Positions 16,467-24,790 of a stretch of 64,000 nt of DNA are shown here, one piece after another. A program made the translations under genes and the position numbers. Below the pieces are notes generated by a model that saw only the letters and a program-made list of their open reading frames with translations, had not been told where the DNA came from and did no database searches. The stretch lies in the NCBI RefSeq assembly GCF_001677335.1, contig NZ_LZYB01000006.1, positions 186,001 to 250,000 on the forward strand, read 5' to 3'. The stretch is from Erythrobacter dokdonensis DSW-74. Lineage in GTDB: Bacteria; Pseudomonadota; Alphaproteobacteria; Sphingomonadales; Sphingomonadaceae. Positions within the stretch are counted from its first letter, which is position 1. Every line of letters starts with the position of its first letter.

Positions 16467-18608
16467 TTGAAGAAACTCGTTATCCTTGCCGCACTGGCCG
16501 CTGTCGTGGCCGCCTATTTCGCCTTCGATCTGGGGCAATATCTCACGCTGGACGGCATCAAGCAGGCTGTGGGCCAGTGGGAGGCCTTCTACGCCGAGAA
16601 TCCGCTTGTCGTGCTGGCCGTGTTCTTCCTTGCCTATGTCGCGGTTACCGCAGCCTCGCTCCCCGGAGCGGCGATCATGACGCTGGCGGCGGGCGCGCTG
16701 TTCGGGGTGGTCACCGGGACGATCCTCGTCTCCTTTGCCTCAACGCTCGGGGCTACCCTCGCCTTCCTGTCCTCGCGCTATTTGCTGCGCGATTCCATCG
16801 AGGCGCGCTTCGGCGAACGACTGAAGGCGATCAACGCCGGGCTGGAGCGCGACGGGCCGTTCTATCTCTTCACCCTGCGCATGATCCCGGTTTTCCCGTT
16901 TTTCGTCGTCAATCTGGTGATGGGCCTGACGCGTATCCCGACCCTCACCTATGTGTGGGTCAGCCAGCTGGGAATGCTGCTGGGCACCATCGCCTATGTG
17001 AATGCGGGCACGCAGCTGGCGCGGATCGAAAGCACGAGCGGGCTGCTTTCGCCCGTTCTGATCGGCAGCTTCGCATTTCTCGGCATCGTCCCGTGGATCG
17101 CCAAGCTGGTGACCGGCATCATCAAGCGCCGCCGGGTCTATGCCGGCTTCAATCGGCCCAAGACATTCGATCGCAACATGGTGGTGATCGGCGCGGGCGC
17201 GGCGGGGCTGGTGTCGGCCTATATCGCCGCGACGGTCAAGGCGAAGGTGACGCTGGTCGAGGCTAAGGAGATGGGCGGCGACTGTCTCAACACCGGCTGC
17301 GTGCCGTCCAAGGCGCTGATCAAGAGCGCCAAGGTGGCCGCGATGATGCGCGGTGCGGACAGCTATGGCCTTGCTCCGGTCGAACCGCAGGTGCCGTTCA
17401 AGGCGGTCATTGCGCGGGTGATGGAAGCGGTCAAGGCCATCGAGCCGCATGACAGTGTCGAGCGTTACGAAGGTCTCGGGGTCGATGTGGTCAAGGGCTA
17501 TGCCCGCATCATCGATCCCTGGACGGTCGAGATCGCGCTGAACGACGGGGGTACCCAGAAGCTGACCACCCGCTCCATCGTGATAGCTTCAGGCGCAGAG
17601 CCCGTCGTGCCTGATATCCCGGGAATCGCCGATAGCGGCTATCTTACCAGCGAGACTATGTGGGAGGCTTTTGCGCAGATGGACACCGCGCCGGCGCGGG
17701 TCGTGGTGCTCGGAGGCGGGCCGATCGGATGCGAGCTTTCGCAAGCACTTGCACGCCTCGGCTCGAAAGTCTCTCAGGTCGAGATGGCCGGTCAGCTCCT
17801 TGGACGCGAGGACGAGGACGTGTCCGCGCTCGCCCGCAAGATGCTCGAGGATGATGGTGTGAGCGTTCACACAGATCACCGGGCGGTGCGGATCGAAGGC
17901 AATGTGCTGGTTGCTGAAAATGGCGGGGCGGAGCTTCGCATCCCCTTCGATACGCTGATCGTCGCGGTGGGGCGCAAGGCGCGGCTGACCGGCTTCGGGC
18001 TGGAGGATATCGGGGTCGACACCGCCAGGACCGTCAACACCGACGAATTCCTCGCTACCAAGTTTCCCAACATCTTTGCCGCGGGCGATGTGGCGGGGCC
18101 GTATCAGTTCACCCACACCGCCAGCCATCAGGCGTGGTATGCCAGCGTCAACGCGCTGTTCGGGACGTTCAAGAAGTTCAAGGCGGACTACCGCGTGATC
18201 CCCGCCGTCACCTTCCTCGATCCCGAAGTCGCGCGCGTGGGCCTCAACGAACGCGAGGCGGCCGAGCAGGGGATCGCGGTCGAAGTCACACGCTACGAGC
18301 TGGACGATCTCGATCGCGCGATTGCCGAAAGCGAGACGAGGGGCTTCGTCAAGGTGCTGACCCCTGCGGGCGGCAAGGACACAGTGCTGGGCGCAACCAT
18401 CGTGGGCGCACATGCGGGCGAACTCATCGCCGAATATGTGCTGGCGATGAAGCACGGGATCGGGCTGAACAAGATCCTCGGCACGATCCACGCCTACCCG
18501 ACCATGGTGGAGGCCAACAAGTTCGCTGCCGGCAACTGGAAGAAGGCTCACAAGCCCGAAGGCCTGTTGAAGTGGGTCGGGAAGTATCACGACTGGATGC
18601 GGGGCTGA
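16467..18608 (+). CDS. TVP38/TMEM64 (DedA-like) membrane domain fused to a mercuric-reductase-like flavoprotein
   Basis: The 713-residue fusion starts at TTG 16467 after a GGGAGG site. Residues 1-220 form a TVP38/TMEM64 domain with helices and the loop motif SLPGAAIMTLAAGALFG plus FTLRMIPVFPFFVVNLVMG. Residues 235-713 are a class I pyridine nucleotide-disulfide oxidoreductase with GAGAAG at 242-247, the redox pair GGDCLNTGCVPSK (C273, C278), a second nucleotide site VVVLGGGPIGCELSQAL and the C-terminal HAYPTMVEA. The membrane domain would tether the reductase to the inner membrane. Similar fusions are annotated in other bacteria, but their substrate is unknown; no metal-binding HMA domain or mer genes are nearby. 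Confidence 0.85.
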   Translation: MKKLVILAALAAVVAAYFAFDLGQYLTLDGIKQAVGQWEAFYAENPLVVLAVFFLAYVAVTAASLPGAAIMTLAAGALFGVVTGTILVSFASTLGATLAFLSSRYLLRDSIEARFGERLKAINAGLERDGPFYLFTLRMIPVFPFFVVNLVMGLTRIPTLTYVWVSQLGMLLGTIAYVNAGTQLARIESTSGLLSPVLIGSFAFLGIVPWIAKLVTGIIKRRRVYAGFNRPKTFDRNMVVIGAGAAGLVSAYIAATVKAKVTLVEAKEMGGDCLNTGCVPSKALIKSAKVAAMMRGADSYGLAPVEPQVPFKAVIARVMEAVKAIEPHDSVERYEGLGVDVVKGYARIIDPWTVEIALNDGGTQKLTTRSIVIASGAEPVVPDIPGIADSGYLTSETMWEAFAQMDTAPARVVVLGGGPIGCELSQALARLGSKVSQVEMAGQLLGREDEDVSALARKMLEDDGVSVHTDHRAVRIEGNVLVAENGGAELRIPFDTLIVAVGRKARLTGFGLEDIGVDTARTVNTDEFLATKFPNIFAAGDVAGPYQFTHTASHQAWYASVNALFGTFKKFKADYRVIPAVTFLDPEVARVGLNEREAAEQGIAVEVTRYELDDLDRAIAESETRGFVKVLTPAGGKDTVLGATIVGAHAGELIAEYVLAMKHGIGLNKILGTIHAYPTMVEANKFAAGNWKKAHKPEGLLKWVGKYHDWMRG

Positions 18609-18613
18609 CGCGC

Positions 18614-19888
18614 ATGGAGCTGTTCGACCAGTTCAGGGGACTTATCGGGCTGGCGGTGCTGCTGGGCCTTGCCTGGGCCCTCAGCGAGAACCGCGCGGGC
18701 CATCCCGGCTGGCGCTGGACCCTGGGCGCGCTCGCCTTGCAGGGGCTGCTGGCGGTGCTGATCCTGCGGGTGCCGGCGGTGTGGACCGCAGTGGGCCTCG
18801 CCAATTCCGCCGTCAGCGCCATCGAGGCCGCGACGCTGAAGGGTTCTGCCTATATGTTCGGCTATCTCGGCGGGGCGGAGTTGCCCTTCGCCCTGAAGGA
18901 GGGCGCGCAGCCGCCGCTCGTCATCGCCTTCCAGATCCTGCCGCTGGTGATCGTCTTCTCCGCGCTTGCCGCCTTGCTGTGGCACTGGGGCGTGCTGCGC
19001 TGGATGGTGAACGGCCTTGCCTTCCTGCTGCGCCGGAGCCTCGGCGTGTCGGGTGTTGTCGGACTGTCGGGCGGAGCGAGCATGTTCCTCGGCGTGGTCG
19101 AGGCGCCGCTTGTCACCCGTGCCTGGTTCGCCCGCATGAGCCGTGGCGAACTGTTCCAGATCATGGTGCTGACCATGGCGACCATTTCGGGCGCGATCCT
19201 TATCCTCTACGCGACGACCCTGCGCCAGACAGTGCCGGACGCGGTCGGCCACATGATTGCCGCCTCGCTGATCTCGCTCCCCGCTGCGCTGCTGATTGCG
19301 CGGTTGATGGTGCCGGGAACGCTCGAGGACATCGCGACCGAGGTGGAAAGGGAAGACCCGGGCCTGAAATACGAAGGCAGCATCGACGCGATCGTCAAAG
19401 GCACGATGGACGGGATGCAGCTGTTCCTTGCCGTGATCGCCGTCATCATCGTGGTTTTCGCTTTCGTGGCGCTGGCCGATCAGGCGCTGGCGCTGCTGCC
19501 CTTGGTGGAGGGCGAGCCGCTGACGCTCAAGCGGATCTTCGGCTGGCTGTTTTCGCCCTTCATGTGGCTGCTTGGCGTTCCCTGGGCCGAGGCGCAGGCG
19601 GCAGGCGCGCTGATGGGCACCAAGGCGGTGCTCAACGAATATGTCGCCTATCTCGAACTCGCCGCGCTTGCCCCCGGCACCTTCGGGCCGCGCAGCTTGC
19701 TGATTGTCACCTACGCGCTGTGCGGGGTGGCGAACCTAGCCAGCGTGGGCCTGCTGGTCTCGACCATCGGCACGCTCTGCCCCGAACGCCGCGCGGAAAC
19801 CGCGGGGCTGGGCATGAAAAGCTGGATTGCCGGCAATCTCGCCAGCGCCATGACCGGTGCCTGGATCGGGCTGGTGACCTATGCTTGA
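18614..19888 (+). CDS. Concentrative nucleoside transporter (CNT/NupC family)
   Basis: The 424-residue protein has about ten membrane segments. Family landmarks are the GVVEAPLVTRAWFARMSRGELF segment in two parts (corresponding to GQTEAPL of NupC), the following VLTMATISGAILILYA, and LMGTKAVLNEYVAYLEL near the C-terminus, which matches the NupC GTK-xxNE-FVAY motif. CNT proteins import nucleosides with sodium or protons. ATG 18614 starts 5 bases after the preceding stop. Its stop overlaps the next gene by 8 bases, so the four plus-strand genes from 15286 look like one operon. Confidence 0.82.
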   Translation: MELFDQFRGLIGLAVLLGLAWALSENRAGHPGWRWTLGALALQGLLAVLILRVPAVWTAVGLANSAVSAIEAATLKGSAYMFGYLGGAELPFALKEGAQPPLVIAFQILPLVIVFSALAALLWHWGVLRWMVNGLAFLLRRSLGVSGVVGLSGGASMFLGVVEAPLVTRAWFARMSRGELFQIMVLTMATISGAILILYATTLRQTVPDAVGHMIAASLISLPAALLIARLMVPGTLEDIATEVEREDPGLKYEGSIDAIVKGTMDGMQLFLAVIAVIIVVFAFVALADQALALLPLVEGEPLTLKRIFGWLFSPFMWLLGVPWAEAQAAGALMGTKAVLNEYVAYLELAALAPGTFGPRSLLIVTYALCGVANLASVGLLVSTIGTLCPERRAETAGLGMKSWIAGNLASAMTGAWIGLVTYA

Positions 19889-20486
19889 CGCGCGGCTGCG
19901 CCCGCTGATCGATCCGCCGCTGAACCGGGTGGGCAGGGTGCTGGCAGGGCTGGGCGTTACCGCCAATGGCCTCACCTTCACCGGGCTGGCGCTGGGGCTG
20001 GCGGGAGCGGGGGCGATTGCATTCGGCCATGTCGGCTGGGGTCTTGCGCTGATTATCGCCAACCGGCTGCTCGACGGGCTGGACGGCGCGGTAGCACGCG
20101 TACGCGGGCCGAGCGATCTGGGCGGCTATTTCGATATTGTCGCGGATTTCGCCTTCTATGTCTCCGTCCCGCTCGGCTTCGGCATCCTCGCTCCTGCCAA
20201 CTCTGTTCCGGCGCTGGTCCTGGTGGCAAGCTTCGTGCTGACCGGGGTGAGCTTTCTTGCCTTCGCGGTGATCGCGGCCAAGCGCGGCACCACGACCGAG
20301 GCGCATGGGCGCAAGAGCTTCTTCTATTCCACGGGCATCGCCGAGGGGACCGAGACGATCGCGGTATTCATCGCGATGTGCCTGTTCCCGGCGTGGTTCG
20401 CGGTGCTCGCCTATGGCTATGCGGCGCTATGCGCGCTCACCGTGCTCCAGCGCAGTGTGGTCGCGGTGAGCGTGTTTCGCGATTAG
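19881..20486 (+). CDS. CDP-alcohol phosphatidyltransferase family protein
   Basis: The 201-residue integral membrane enzyme has the full catalytic motif DGLDGAVARVRGPSDLGGYF-DIVAD (DGx2ARx7Gx3Dx3D) near residues 66-88, with all four acidic residues. The family transfers a phospho-alcohol headgroup from a CDP-activated lipid. The acceptor cannot be told from sequence; it is shorter than PgsA and PssA, closer to the uncharacterised YnjF-type members. It overlaps the CNT gene and, tail to tail, the DUF1499 gene by four bases. Confidence 0.85.
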   Translation: MLDARLRPLIDPPLNRVGRVLAGLGVTANGLTFTGLALGLAGAGAIAFGHVGWGLALIIANRLLDGLDGAVARVRGPSDLGGYFDIVADFAFYVSVPLGFGILAPANSVPALVLVASFVLTGVSFLAFAVIAAKRGTTTEAHGRKSFFYSTGIAEGTETIAVFIAMCLFPAWFAVLAYGYAALCALTVLQRSVVAVSVFRD

Positions 20487-21295
20487 CGACTGGCCGACCC
20501 GAGCAGCGCCTCGGTTTCCTTGCGCAATTCCTCGATACGCGCGGTATTGGCACCCAGATCGCTCTGCCCGACCCGGCTGACCGAGCGGAAATCGATTTGC
20601 TGGTCGCCGACCCGGGCGACGACATCATCGCGGAACCCGAACCAGAAGGTCTCGTCGACACCTTCGACCCGTCCGCCTTCGGCATCGGTGCGGATGTCCT
20701 TGAGACCCATCTTGCTCATCGCCGCGGCGACTGCGGCCACGCCTTGAGCCTTGCTTGCGCCGCCCAATGGCAGCGGGGCGGGGCGGTCCTTGCGGGCAGT
20801 GATGATCTGGGCGTGGGACTTGACCGCCAGTTCGGGCGCAATGCCCTGCTGGTAGATCTCGATTTCGCCGAGCGGCGTCTGGTAGTCGGCGAGCGGATTG
20901 GCGCCGGCGGCTTCGCGCGCGGCCAGCGTCTCGTCCGAAAAAGCGGGCGGATTGCCGGTGTCGGTCGAAATGTCGTGGATCGGGTTCTCCCCGGCCTTCA
21001 CGCCCGCCGCCATGAACATCACGAAGATCGCGCCCGGCACCAGCAGGCCGACGATCGCCGCCGCCAGCACTGGATTGCGGCGCGGCTTGGCGCGCAGGGC
21101 GATGATCAGCGATACCAGCGCCGCCAGGGCCGTGATGCCGAGCAGGATGACCCCGCCGCCCATGGTCAGGGCGAGCAGGCCGATCTGCCAGCCCCACAGC
21201 CCGATCTTCGTCCCCAGCGCGGAAACAAGGAAGAAGGCCGGAAGAAACGCCAGCAAGGCGAGGACGAGCTTGGTGTGCCAGGGAAGTGTGGTCAT
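20483..21295 (-). CDS. DUF1499 family membrane protein
   Basis: The 270-residue protein has three hydrophobic segments in the first 100 residues and then a DUF1499 domain with NPIHDISTD at the domain start and the conserved C-terminal VGDQQIDFRSVSRVGQSDLG. Function is not established for the family. Here it is anchored to the membrane with the DUF1499 domain probably periplasmic. ATG 21295 is chosen; the upstream in-frame codon at 21367 would add an implausible basic leader. The gene stands alone between two plus-strand genes. Confidence 0.8.
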   Translation of the reverse strand: MTTLPWHTKLVLALLAFLPAFFLVSALGTKIGLWGWQIGLLALTMGGGVILLGITALAALVSLIIALRAKPRRNPVLAAAIVGLLVPGAIFVMFMAAGVKAGENPIHDISTDTGNPPAFSDETLAAREAAGANPLADYQTPLGEIEIYQQGIAPELAVKSHAQIITARKDRPAPLPLGGASKAQGVAAVAAAMSKMGLKDIRTDAEGGRVEGVDETFWFGFRDDVVARVGDQQIDFRSVSRVGQSDLGANTARIEELRKETEALLGSASR

Positions 21296-21505
21296 GGCAT
21301 GCTGTTTAACAAACGCGCGCGCCAAGGCAATCGCCGGTTGAAAACTGGTCGGGAAACCCTTTGGCATTCATGCGTTGGAACGCTACGGCGACGGGAGGGG
21401 CAGGGTCTGAAGGCATGCCGAAGTCCTGCTTTCCATGCCGGGAAAACTAAGTTATGTCGGCCCGCGGACACGGGAGGACATAATTGTTCAGAGGACAAAA
21501 CGACC

Positions 21506-22051
21506 ATGAAGCGTAATTTCCTGATGGGTGCGGCCGCGCTGGCGGGCCTGATGACTCTTTCGGCTTGCGGCGGCGGTGCGGCGGACGAAACCCCGGCCCC
21601 GGCGGCCGAAGAAACCGCGGCTGCTCCGGCTGCCGAAGAAGCTGCTCCGGCTGAAGCCGAGGCGACCGAAGCCACCGAGGCGACCGATGCTGCGGCGACC
21701 GAAACCGCTGCTGCCGGTGCCGGTCTCCAGCTCGCCGGCCTGACCGGCGATCCGGCCAAGGGTGAAAAGACTTTCGCGCTGTGCCGTTCGTGCCACGTGC
21801 TCGAGGAAGGCGTGAACCGCGTCGGCCCGTCGCTCTACAACATCGTCGGCCGCAAGTCGGGCTCGGTCGCCGGGTTCAACTACTCGGAAGCCAACAAGAA
21901 CAGCGGCGTGACCTGGACCACCGACGTGCTGTTCGAGTACCTCAAGGATCCCAAGGGCTTCATGCCGGGCACCAAGATGGCCTTCCCGGGCATCAAGAAC
22001 GATCAGGACCGCGCCAACCTGGTGGCCTATCTCGACAGCCAGACCAAGTAA
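21506..22051 (+). CDS. Lipid-anchored class I cytochrome c with Ala/Glu-rich linker
   Basis: The 181-residue protein has a lipoprotein signal with lipobox LSAC (Cys21), a roughly 50-residue linker made almost only of Ala, Glu, Pro and Thr, and a cytochrome c domain (about 78-181). Heme is bound by CRSCH (C93, C96, H97) and probably Met158 in GTKMAF. The fold sequence (VGPSLYNIVGRKSGSVAGF, FMPGTKMAFPGIK) is that of c2/c552-type monoheme cytochromes. The flexible anchor resembles membrane-attached cytochrome c(y), which shuttles electrons between bc1, oxidases or reaction centres. It is followed by a strong terminator and stands as a single transcript. Confidence 0.9.
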   Translation: MKRNFLMGAAALAGLMTLSACGGGAADETPAPAAEETAAAPAAEEAAPAEAEATEATEATDAAATETAAAGAGLQLAGLTGDPAKGEKTFALCRSCHVLEEGVNRVGPSLYNIVGRKSGSVAGFNYSEANKNSGVTWTTDVLFEYLKDPKGFMPGTKMAFPGIKNDQDRANLVAYLDSQTK

Positions 22052-22083
22052 GCGCACGGGTTTAGGCTTGCTGAAATCGAAGG

Positions 22084-22114
22084 GGGCGGCTCGGACAACC
22101 GGGCCGCCCTTTTT
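22084..22114 (+). terminator. Rho-independent terminator after cytochrome c
   Basis: An 11-bp stem (one T-G wobble) with an ACAA tetraloop is followed by TTTTT. It lies 33 bases past the cytochrome stop codon. Confidence 0.88.
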
Positions 22115-22138
22115 CGTGGGCGCTCGCCCCCGCTGCTT

Positions 22139-23689
22139 TCAGGCTGCGGCATTCAGCTTTTCGGCGGGGCAATGGCGGGCCAGATAGTCTTCGTGGCGCG
22201 GCAGCCCTGCCACGCTGCGTTCGATGATGGCGCGCAGGCTTTCGAGGAAACCGGTCAGCTGGGCATCGTCGATCTGGTCGGCCATCGGATCGTAATCGGC
22301 GGGCATGATGCCCTGACCCAGCATTACCTGCACCCAGCTGGCATCGCGGAAAAGATCGTCGGTGTCGCGTCCCACCCGGCCCGAGGCGGCGAACAGCTCC
22401 AGCTTGTGGGTCAGGCTGTCGGGGACGCTCATGTGCTTGCAGTACCGCCAGAACTCCGTGTCCTCGCGATCGGTGCGGTGGTAGTGGAGAATGAGAAAGT
22501 CCCGGATCTGCGCGAATTCGGCGGCGCATCTGCGGTTGTATTCGGCGCGCATTGCCGCGGCGTTGGCGGAGCGCGGGAAGAGCTGGATCAGCCGGCTGAC
22601 ATGCGACTGGATCAGGTGGATCGAGGTTGATTCGAGCGGTTCGAGGAAGCCGCTCGACAGGCCGATCGCGGCGCAGTTGTGCGCCCAGAACGCCTCGCGC
22701 CGTCCGGTGGTGAAGCGGATCGGGCGCGGATCGCCCAGCGCCTTTGTATCGAGCCCGTCCAGCAGCGTATCGGCGGCGGCGGCATCGGTGGTGAAGCCTG
22801 AGGAATAGACATGCCCGTTGCCGGTGCGATGCTGGAGCGGGATGCGCCACTGCCAGCCTGCGTCCTTCGCGGTGGCGCGGGTATAGGGGACAAGGGTCTC
22901 CAGCCGCTCGCTCGGCACGGCCAGCGCGCGGTCGCAGGGGAGCCACTTCGACCAGTCCTGATAACCGACCCCCAGCTCCCCGCCGAGCAGCAGCGAGCGG
23001 AAGCCGGTGCAGTCGATGAAGAAATCGCCCGCGACGCGCTCCCCGCCCTTGAGCACAATGGCGGTAATGTCGCCACTCTCGCCATCGCGCTCGACGCGCT
23101 CGACGATACCCTCGGTGCGGGTGACGCCGCGTCCTTCGGCATAGGCGCGCAGGAACAGGGCATAGCGGCTGGCGTCGAAATGATAGGCATAGGCCAGCCC
23201 CGTCATGGCGGTGTTGCCGACCCGGTCGAGCTTGCCGAAGCGCGCCTCGTCGGCGGCGCGCTGGTGGAGCGAGTAGTTCCACAGCCCCTTGGGGTTGCCG
23301 CCCGCCCCCATGCTGCGCCGCCAGTAATGGTGGAAGGCGACATTGCCGAGGTTCATCCCCGTATCCCCGAAGGTGTGGAGATACCTGCTGCCCTTCTGCC
23401 CCCAGTCGACGAACTCGATCCCCAGCTTGAAAGTGCCCGAAGTGGCCTTGAGAAATTCGTTCTCGTCGATGCCGAGGATCGCGTTGAGGCGGATGATCTG
23501 CGGGATCGTTGCCTCGCCCACGCCGACCGTGCCGATGGTTTCGGATTCGACCAGTTCGATGTCGAGCCGTCCGCCCAGCAGCCGGGCAAAGGCTGCCGCG
23601 GTAATCCAGCCTGCGGTGCCCCCGCCGACGATCACCAGCTTCTGCACCGATCCTTCGCCTGTCATCCTCGTCCCCGTCGTGCCCTTCAT
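22139..23689 (-). CDS. Tryptophan halogenase-family flavoprotein (copy 1)
   Basis: The 516-residue protein has the FAD motif GGGTAG (residues 22-27), the halogenase catalytic lysine in FKLGIEF (Lys88), the signature GWQWRIP (278-284) and SGFLEPLESTSIH with Glu353, the residue pairing with the lysine in PrnA. By family it is a reduced-flavin-dependent halogenase. Homologues of this clade occur next to TonB-dependent receptors and their natural substrate is unknown, so tryptophan itself is doubtful. It overlaps the upstream DUF6445-like gene by four bases. A second copy lies on the other side of the receptor gene. Confidence 0.88.
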   Translation of the reverse strand: MKGTTGTRMTGEGSVQKLVIVGGGTAGWITAAAFARLLGGRLDIELVESETIGTVGVGEATIPQIIRLNAILGIDENEFLKATSGTFKLGIEFVDWGQKGSRYLHTFGDTGMNLGNVAFHHYWRRSMGAGGNPKGLWNYSLHQRAADEARFGKLDRVGNTAMTGLAYAYHFDASRYALFLRAYAEGRGVTRTEGIVERVERDGESGDITAIVLKGGERVAGDFFIDCTGFRSLLLGGELGVGYQDWSKWLPCDRALAVPSERLETLVPYTRATAKDAGWQWRIPLQHRTGNGHVYSSGFTTDAAAADTLLDGLDTKALGDPRPIRFTTGRREAFWAHNCAAIGLSSGFLEPLESTSIHLIQSHVSRLIQLFPRSANAAAMRAEYNRRCAAEFAQIRDFLILHYHRTDREDTEFWRYCKHMSVPDSLTHKLELFAASGRVGRDTDDLFRDASWVQVMLGQGIMPADYDPMADQIDDAQLTGFLESLRAIIERSVAGLPRHEDYLARHCPAEKLNAAA

Positions 23690-24417
23690 TCCGCCGGACG
23701 GAAGAAGGCGTTGATCGTCAGCCGCCCCTCGTGCGGGTCTGCGCTCAACGGTGTGTCATTGTCGATCACCCCGCTATGCAGGATGTTGCCGCGATAGAAT
23801 ACGGCGCTGTTGAAATGGCCCGGCACCGCGTGGATGCGCTCGAAGTGGGGGGCGCCGTCGGTGGTATAGGCCGCGGGCGGCAGGCCGGTACGCGCCACGT
23901 CGGCTTGCAAGGCGGCGGCATAGCGCGGGTAGTCCGCCTGCGTCAGCGCCTCCAGCCCGGTCGAACGGTGGCGGAAGAAGGCCGTGCCGCCGTGCCCGGT
24001 CCGGTGGAGGTAGAGCATCATCGCGATCTGGCGCGGATCGGTGCCGTCGACATGGGGCAGGCGCTGGATCGGCGCGAGACCTGCGGGCGGGGTGGTGACG
24101 AGCGAATACCACGCCTGCATTTCCCAGACCGTGCCGGGCGCATCGAACCATCGAGCGAGCAACGGGCCAAGCCGGCCGAGCCATGCGGCGCAAACCTCGG
24201 GAGCGAGCGGCGCGCGCACGCCGGGATATTGCGGCGTGATTCTTGCAAATTTTTGCAAAAAAGCTTGGGAGACGGCATGGGAAGCGTTCTCCAGAAGTCC
24301 GTGGACTGCCACAAGCCTGTGGTTTTGCGAGGAGAAATGCGTGATGCGCGCGTCTTCCGGGGCAATCTGCCATCCGGGTGCTGCCGGATCCGGGGCCAAT
24401 GTGTGCGCTTTCGCCAT
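23686..24417 (-). CDS. DUF6445-like protein, possible 2-oxoglutarate/Fe(II) oxygenase fold
   Basis: The 243-residue protein contains YPGVRAPL, then HVDGTDPRQIAMMLYLH, GGTAFFRHRSTG, GHFNSAVFYRGNILHSG and a C-terminal GRLTINAFF. The spacing of His-x-Asp, a later His (LHSG) and an Arg near the end fits the 2-His-1-carboxylate iron site and 2-oxoglutarate-binding arginine of prolyl-hydroxylase-like enzymes. These proteins are repeatedly found with tryptophan-halogenase homologues and TonB receptors. ATG 24417 removes a basic leader. It is divergent from the receptor gene and translationally coupled to halogenase 1. Confidence 0.72.
   Translation of the reverse strand: MAKAHTLAPDPAAPGWQIAPEDARITHFSSQNHRLVAVHGLLENASHAVSQAFLQKFARITPQYPGVRAPLAPEVCAAWLGRLGPLLARWFDAPGTVWEMQAWYSLVTTPPAGLAPIQRLPHVDGTDPRQIAMMLYLHRTGHGGTAFFRHRSTGLEALTQADYPRYAAALQADVARTGLPPAAYTTDGAPHFERIHAVPGHFNSAVFYRGNILHSGVIDNDTPLSADPHEGRLTINAFFRPAE
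24243..24258. promoter_or_regulatory. LacI-operator-like inverted repeat inside the DUF6445-like gene
   Basis: TTGCAAATTTTTGCAA is a perfect 7-bp inverted repeat around two bases, the same form as the candidate operators at 33858 and 33982. It lies inside codons for FLQKFA, so it may be coincidental. Confidence 0.35.
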
Positions 24418-24790
24418 GGAGGCAAGCCTATCAGAGCGCCTCAAGTGGGCCAAGGAATATAAGGTAATGTAGAAATAACAGTGCTATAAACCACGCCATC
24501 CTGCCGCCTTGGTGCGACGGCGTCATTGCCTTCCGGCCTCGATCGGGCGACGAGGACACGGCTGCTCTCAAGACTGTGACAATCCGGCAACAAATTGTTG
24601 AAAGCTTGCCGAAGGGGACGTCACTCGGGCGCAAAGGTTCTGCTCAAACTAATGAAATAAAACAATAATAAGAAAATCAGCCTGCCTCGGCCGGCAAAGT
24701 GCGAATGGCAATTTACCTGTGCCTGTGATTGCGCTATGAAAAAATCTGCAAAAGCACACGCATGATGTTGCTTGCGGGAGGGGAGTTTCG
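24418..24790. other. Divergent intergenic region upstream of the TonB-dependent receptor
   Basis: These 373 bases lie between the DUF6445-like gene and the receptor. They hold an AT-rich stretch around 24640-24680, a perfect palindrome at 24588-24600 and a GGGAGGGG ribosome site before the receptor ATG. No small gene was convincing. Confidence 0.45.
24588..24600. promoter_or_regulatory. CAACAA-A-TTGTTG palindrome upstream of the receptor gene
   Basis: A perfect 6-1-6 inverted repeat lies 190 bases before the receptor start, in the only long non-coding stretch of the half-locus. It could be a regulator site. It does not match the TTGCAAA-type repeats near the amylase operon. Confidence 0.35.

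Noticed and set aside
16467..18608. Mercuric reductase (merA)
   Set aside because: There is no HMA domain, no C-terminal vicinal cysteine pair and no other mer genes. The N-terminal TVP38 domain points elsewhere.
21590..21720. Apparent tandem DNA repeat in the cytochrome c gene
   Set aside because: It is the low-complexity Ala/Glu/Thr linker with irregular codons, not a true tandem repeat.
22139..23689. Calling copy 1 a tryptophan 7-halogenase
   Set aside because: The catalytic residues support a halogenase fold, but this receptor-linked clade has no shown activity on tryptophan, so regiospecificity cannot be claimed.
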